DNA from: Spirochaetota bacterium
GTDB lineage: Bacteria > Spirochaetota > UBA4802 > UBA5550
Direction: 5' to 3'
Length of the DNA stretch: 41,378 nucleotides
Assembly: GCA_016928865.1 (NCBI GenBank)
Contig: JAFGJX010000054.1
Coordinates: 1 to 41,378, forward strand
Shown piece after piece: positions 37,493 to 41,378 of the stretch. The position numbers were made by a program, and so were the translations under genes. The notes beneath the pieces are model-generated. The model saw only the letters and a list, made by a program, of their open reading frames with translations, was not told the origin of the DNA and made no database searches. Numbering within the stretch: position 1 is the first letter of the stretch; the number at the start of each line of letters is the position of its first letter.

Positions 37493-39915
37493 CAATGACG
37501 CACCACCACCTTCATCTTTTTATCCAGCACGGTTTTGTTCCCTATGGTAACTGCCTTGATGTGCAGATAGTAGAGCCCCGGACCCACGCGGTTATTGTCC
37601 TTGTTCCTGCCGCACCAGCCGAGATCCTTTATATTCTGTCCGCCGGGCCGATACAGGTTTTCGCACAATGTCGCGATCACCCGCCCCTTGGCATCATACA
37701 CTTTGATCGTGACCAGTGAATCGACGGCCAGGAAAAACGCGGGATAGCAGCAGGGGAGCTGCGCCGTGAGCACATTGTTCAGCACGCGCGTGGGGTACGG
37801 GATGAACAGCGCCTGTTTGGTGACGCGGAAGCGCCACTCATCTGTCGCGTACGATCCGGGAGGTCCGGACTCGACCGAACGATCAGAGTAGGTAGTGACC
37901 CCTTCCACCGTAGTCGCGATAATCAATCTGATATTGGTGCCGATCCTCATCAGGGGATGGTTGCTCGATATATAGCCTTCGTAGGTGTTGGACGTCTGCT
38001 TTATGCAGGCAATGGCCCATCGCTGGTCCGCGGGAAGGTCATCTATAATGTTGTCACTGGTGGGAACAGCCGGATTTCCGAACTGGCTGACAGGCACATC
38101 GGAATCATTATCAGCGATAATGAACTCAACCCGCTCCGGCATGTTTTCCGTCGTAACGATCTTTATCTGCACCCTGATGGCGCTGTCCCTGACCGGGTGC
38201 GCGGCCGGGTCAGGGTTGATAAAACTCGCATTATCATATTGCGAGATTCCATCTGAAATTGCAACCGTAATCGTTGTTGCGGTCGTGGACACGGTCCCGG
38301 ACAGCTGGCTTGCAAGGGGAACTTCGTTTCCGAAGGCATCAATCGCCGAGAAGCGGTAGTCATAATTGGTCAGCGGGACAAGATCGGTAATGTCCTCGGT
38401 CGTCGTGGTAATGACGCCCAGGTTCGCGTATCCGGCCGTGTTCCTGTCGACAATAAGCCATGTCGGATCGCCCGAGACGCGATAATATATCCGGTAGGTA
38501 TAAAAGTCGGCGTCAAAATTCTGATGCGCGGCGGGCGCCGGCAGTGTCGCGGAGAGCGGCGTCCAGTAAAACGTGATGCTGGCTGCGGTCGGAGACGGGG
38601 CCTGGGTAAAGGTCGTAAATGCCGCCGGCGGTGGATAGAGCGGCTCATTATCACCCGGGCCGTCCGTGTTGTCCCAGTAGAGCGCGTAGGGCCCGGAGCC
38701 GGCTATCTTGACTGAAGAGTCCTGCCCCACTCCCGGCGGGGCGTTTCCGTCATAAGAGCCGCCGTACACGGCCGTAACGGTATAATCGATTTGTACGGTC
38801 GTGCCCGAGGCAACGTCACCGGCGTCCGGCAGGGGATCGATGAGCGCGGTCGCTTCATGCTGACCGCTGCTGATCTGGACCGTGTAGGTATGGGCGCCGC
38901 CGGCAGCGGTATCCGTGACAACAAACGTCGTAGTGCCCGCCATGGCGCCCCCGCCGTTTTCAAGACTGGCCCTGACCCTGAGCCGGGTTCCCGCAACGGC
39001 AATGCTTCTTAGAAAGTAGGGCGTGTTCACCCCGCCCCCGTTTTCAAACCTGATCCACTCGACCTGTATCCTGTTGCAGTTAAAGGTCAGGCTGTTATCG
39101 GAGACAACCGGCCCCCCGGGTGTTGCCATCGAGACACGAACGGTCCATGTGCGGGTTCCCAGTGCCACTGAATGATCATTGCAGTACAACTCCGGCACAT
39201 CGAAGGACGGCGTCGCGGTCGCGCCCGCGGCCGAATGGTCAATATCAGGAGCGGTCGGATTGCCGTCGAGGTAGAGCGCCGAAGAGGCGATCTCCGTCGC
39301 GGGAACCGTGTTGGTGATGATCTCAGCGCCGGAGGCGTACACGATGGTGCCGGAAACGGTAAAGGCATTGTGCCAGGGATTCAGCCTGGCGTCGGCGGCC
39401 TCGCCTGACTGGGCGAAGCCGAGTACTCGCACGTCAGAGATGACCCCGTAGTTAAAGGTGTTTGTTGCGTTGTCTGATGCGCCAATGTTTGAGGTTACCT
39501 GTGTATAAACGGAATTGCTTCCCCAGGCGTAGGCCGTGCAGCTCCACCTGAACCGCACCGTGACCGCATAATGGATCTCATTATAGATGCCCCCGGTCAG
39601 GTCCTGCACGTTGATGACGTCAAGCCCGTTCCCGGTGCCGCTGTCAGTGGCAATGGTGATGGTAAAATCTTCGCGGGGCGTTACGCCCTGCCGGAACTCC
39701 ACATAGATCGTATTCCAGTCCGCCTTTGCCGACGCATCGTTATCGGTCGCGCGGATATGGAATGTATAGAGCAGACCCGCGCAATAGTACGACCTGCCGT
39801 TCGACAGCGTGGTGGGCCCCGCGGGCGTCATCGTCACTGACTCAACATCGGCAAATGACAGACACGGAGCCAGGAGCGCCCACGCAAAAATGGAGATGAA
39901 TATAAGTTTTTTCAT
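37492..39915 (-). CDS. Large secreted protein with Ig/FN3-like repeats and FlgD-like C-terminal domain
   Basis: An 807-residue exported protein. It has a Sec signal peptide MKKLIFISIFAWALLAPCLSFA and no lipobox. The body is beta-rich: an N-terminal pair of Ig-like domains, then a fibronectin III-like segment (SITFYWTPLSAT; NYDYRFSAIDAFGNEVPL) in the 440-560 region. The last 80 residues match a FlgD-type Ig domain (VTIKVYDAKGRVIATLCEN; GPGLYYLHIKAVT), which often forms the C-terminus of secreted surface proteins. ATG at 39915 fits the signal peptide; a longer frame from 39981 has a poor N-terminus. No clear ribosome site. Its stop overlaps the polA start, an odd pairing of a surface protein with a housekeeping polymerase. 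Its function is unknown. Confidence 0.85.
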   Translation of the reverse strand: MKKLIFISIFAWALLAPCLSFADVESVTMTPAGPTTLSNGRSYYCAGLLYTFHIRATDNDASAKADWNTIYVEFRQGVTPREDFTITIATDSGTGNGLDVINVQDLTGGIYNEIHYAVTVRFRWSCTAYAWGSNSVYTQVTSNIGASDNATNTFNYGVISDVRVLGFAQSGEAADARLNPWHNAFTVSGTIVYASGAEIITNTVPATEIASSALYLDGNPTAPDIDHSAAGATATPSFDVPELYCNDHSVALGTRTWTVRVSMATPGGPVVSDNSLTFNCNRIQVEWIRFENGGGVNTPYFLRSIAVAGTRLRVRASLENGGGAMAGTTTFVVTDTAAGGAHTYTVQISSGQHEATALIDPLPDAGDVASGTTVQIDYTVTAVYGGSYDGNAPPGVGQDSSVKIAGSGPYALYWDNTDGPGDNEPLYPPPAAFTTFTQAPSPTAASITFYWTPLSATLPAPAAHQNFDADFYTYRIYYRVSGDPTWLIVDRNTAGYANLGVITTTTEDITDLVPLTNYDYRFSAIDAFGNEVPLASQLSGTVSTTATTITVAISDGISQYDNASFINPDPAAHPVRDSAIRVQIKIVTTENMPERVEFIIADNDSDVPVSQFGNPAVPTSDNIIDDLPADQRWAIACIKQTSNTYEGYISSNHPLMRIGTNIRLIIATTVEGVTTYSDRSVESGPPGSYATDEWRFRVTKQALFIPYPTRVLNNVLTAQLPCCYPAFFLAVDSLVTIKVYDAKGRVIATLCENLYRPGGQNIKDLGWCGRNKDNNRVGPGLYYLHIKAVTIGNKTVLDKKMKVVVRH

Positions 39916-40162
39916 GAGAAAAAAACCATGTATACCACAACATTTCCCGGTTCGGGGATATAGTGTAAAATAATTTGACAAAAGACAATGTTTTTTTTAC
40001 ATTTATATATTAAATTAATTATACCTGTTGTGAAACTGTTTCTCGCACTCGCCGGCAAGCCCCGGCGGGGATTTTCAGGGGCGCCGCCCTGAGACTCTAT
40101 TCGTGATTTCAGTATTCCAACAGATATAATGATACTATTGATCCACGACCAGGAAAATCCAT
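39916..40162. promoter_or_regulatory. Divergent promoter region for two surface-protein genes
   Basis: The plus strand has a consensus -10 TATAAT at 40125-40130, with only a weak -35 near 40101-40106, serving the lipoprotein gene starting at 40163. On the minus strand TTGTCT, a 17-bp spacer and CACTAT is a candidate for the gene starting at 39915. A short GC-rich hairpin-forming stretch lies near 40050-40080. Confidence 0.45.
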
Positions 40163-41378
40163 TTGGCGATTGCGAAACAAAAAAAGAAAGGTGGTGCGCT
40201 CTGTCTTATCATTGCCGCACTGCTGGCCCCGCTCTCATGCAAGGAAGCCTCCAGGGTTCTTACCAACGACGTGTTTACCGCGTATTCAGGAAATCCGCCC
40301 GGTGACTTTAGACTTCTCGTCAACGCGGGACTGCCGGCCAACGGATCAACAGGCGTGCCGATCAATTCCCATTACGTCATCGTATTCAATATTCCGGCCG
40401 ATCCAACCACGATCTCAAGCGGGGTTGTAATCACATCCTATCCAACGGCAACGGGCGTTCCGATAACCACGCTCGCAGAAGGCGCGGCCGCGGATTACGA
40501 GCTTTCCATGAACGCGGAGAACACTCTCCTGACCGTTTCGTTCCATTACGGGGGAGCGTATCCGTTGCCTGAAAACACTACGGCAACCATTACCCTCGGC
40601 AACACGATTGTGAGCCTGATCACCGCTGAAAACCCGGTCAGCGTCCCCCTTGACAACCCGGGGTCATGGCAGTTCGGCACCGGCGCATTCCCCGACACCG
40701 CGCCGCCGGCTGAAAGCGCGCACAACCCGGCCGGCGCCGGCATATCACTTACCGCACCGGGAATCTACATTGAATTCAATGAGGACCTTGACCCTGACAG
40801 CGCAAGCCCCCTGACGCTCCTGCTCCTGGACGGGGCGACACCCGTGCCGGCCGCGGTCGCGTATGACACGTTCACCAGGCGCGCCTCGCTCACGCCTTCA
40901 ATAAACCTGAATACCTCAACCCTCTATACCGTGACGGCCACGACCGGACTCATGGACCTGGCGGGCAACAGCTTTGCAGGCACCTCCTGGACCTTTACAA
41001 CGACCGCAACCTCCCTTGATCCGACGCCCGGCAACCCGGCATTTTCAAGCGGGCCCTACATAGACACGGTCTCGCCGAACGGCGCGCTGATGACCTGGAC
41101 CACCAACAAACCGGCGAGCTACATATTGAATTACGGTATGAATTCCGGGGTTACGGACCAGTATGACGAGACCCTCGAGCCGTTCCCCTATTCCGAATAC
41201 CATTCATTTTACTTTGCCACGCCCGAGCTCGCATACGACCTCGATCCGAACACGAGGTACTGGTTCGATATAGAGCTCTATGACATGTACGGCGGGTCGA
41301 CCACCTCAATGGCCACGCTCGAGTTCAACACCGAGAGCGGCGAAACCCCGGACACGGTACACGGCGGCACCGGATCGC
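40163..41378 (+). CDS. Lipoprotein with Big_5 Ig-like domains, cut by the window end
   Basis: An open frame of at least 405 codons that runs past the right edge without a stop. It begins at a TTG (40163) with AGGA 9 nt upstream; no in-frame ATG exists early. The N-terminus is Lys-rich (AIAKQKKKGG), then a hydrophobic core and lipobox LAPLSC (Cys26). Two bacterial Ig-like Big_5 domains follow (FRLLVNAGLPANGSTGVPIN; IYIEFNEDLDPDSASP ... LNTSTLYTVTATTGLMDLAGN), then a fibronectin III or phosphatase-N-like domain (ALMTWTTNKPASYILNYG; LDPNTRYWFDIELYD). It would be anchored on the surface or periplasmic side. The C-terminal part, which could carry the functional domain, is outside the window. Confidence 0.83.
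   Translation, partial: MAIAKQKKKGGALCLIIAALLAPLSCKEASRVLTNDVFTAYSGNPPGDFRLLVNAGLPANGSTGVPINSHYVIVFNIPADPTTISSGVVITSYPTATGVPITTLAEGAAADYELSMNAENTLLTVSFHYGGAYPLPENTTATITLGNTIVSLITAENPVSVPLDNPGSWQFGTGAFPDTAPPAESAHNPAGAGISLTAPGIYIEFNEDLDPDSASPLTLLLLDGATPVPAAVAYDTFTRRASLTPSINLNTSTLYTVTATTGLMDLAGNSFAGTSWTFTTTATSLDPTPGNPAFSSGPYIDTVSPNGALMTWTTNKPASYILNYGMNSGVTDQYDETLEPFPYSEYHSFYFATPELAYDLDPNTRYWFDIELYDMYGGSTTSMATLEFNTESGETPDTVHGGTGS

Overview
The window is chromosomal, GC-rich, gene-dense bacterial DNA with a double-membrane (Gram-negative) gene set: a FadL-type outer-membrane protein, several lipoproteins with clear lipoboxes, a chemotaxis receptor and secreted Ig-like proteins. The mix of genes (ArsR-methyltransferase fusion beside ahcY, cadherin-like lipoproteins, MCP, unfamiliar helical proteins) fits an uncultivated spirochaete or similar environmental lineage. 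This taxonomic call is an inference of low confidence. I see no rRNA, tRNA, CRISPR array, integrase or insertion sequence.

Layout. 0-2.6 kb: S-adenosylhomocysteine hydrolase (ahcY) behind an ArsR-methyltransferase regulator, with a perfect inverted-repeat operator lying on the -10 box of the shared promoter. 2.7-7.3 kb: a FadL-like porin and two cadherin-like lipoproteins. 7.7-14.6 kb: a metallophosphoesterase-nucleotidyltransferase fusion, lysA, a membrane chemotaxis receptor and copA, all in convergent, nearly touching pairs. 14.8-18.3 kb: an exported unknown protein, then a two-gene unit (GNAT + C39-like hydrolase fusion, and RimK-like ATP-grasp ligase) that looks like an amino-acid or peptide modification system without a known product. 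18.65-22.2 kb: the branched-chain amino-acid operon ilvB-ilvN-ilvC, with promoter and terminator. 22.3-25.7 kb: a helical unknown, a thioredoxin lipoprotein, an MTA/SAH-nucleosidase-like enzyme and a Tat-type flavodoxin-ferredoxin lipoprotein. 25.7-27.9 kb: a TetR regulator divergent from an ADP-forming acyl-CoA synthetase alpha-type protein, with a 21-bp palindrome between them. 28-31.5 kb: an LCM-type methyltransferase and a visibly AT-richer glycosyltransferase/PEGA pair that resembles gene pairs of Patescibacteria. 31.9-34.7 kb: transketolase, a CopZ-like chaperone and a small unknown. 34.7-41.4 kb: DNA polymerase I coupled to a large secreted FlgD-type protein, and a divergent Big_5 lipoprotein that runs off the right edge.

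Working together: AhcY and its regulator keep SAH low for the methyltransferases, and the nucleosidase-like enzyme could give a second SAH/MTA route. CopA and CopZ form a copper export/handling pair although about 19 kb apart. IlvBNC makes the valine/isoleucine precursors. The best candidates for something undescribed are the GNAT-C39/ATP-grasp pair (15664-18300), the phosphoesterase-nucleotidyltransferase fusion (7705-9399) and the ArsR-methyltransferase/ahcY control region (1611-2582).
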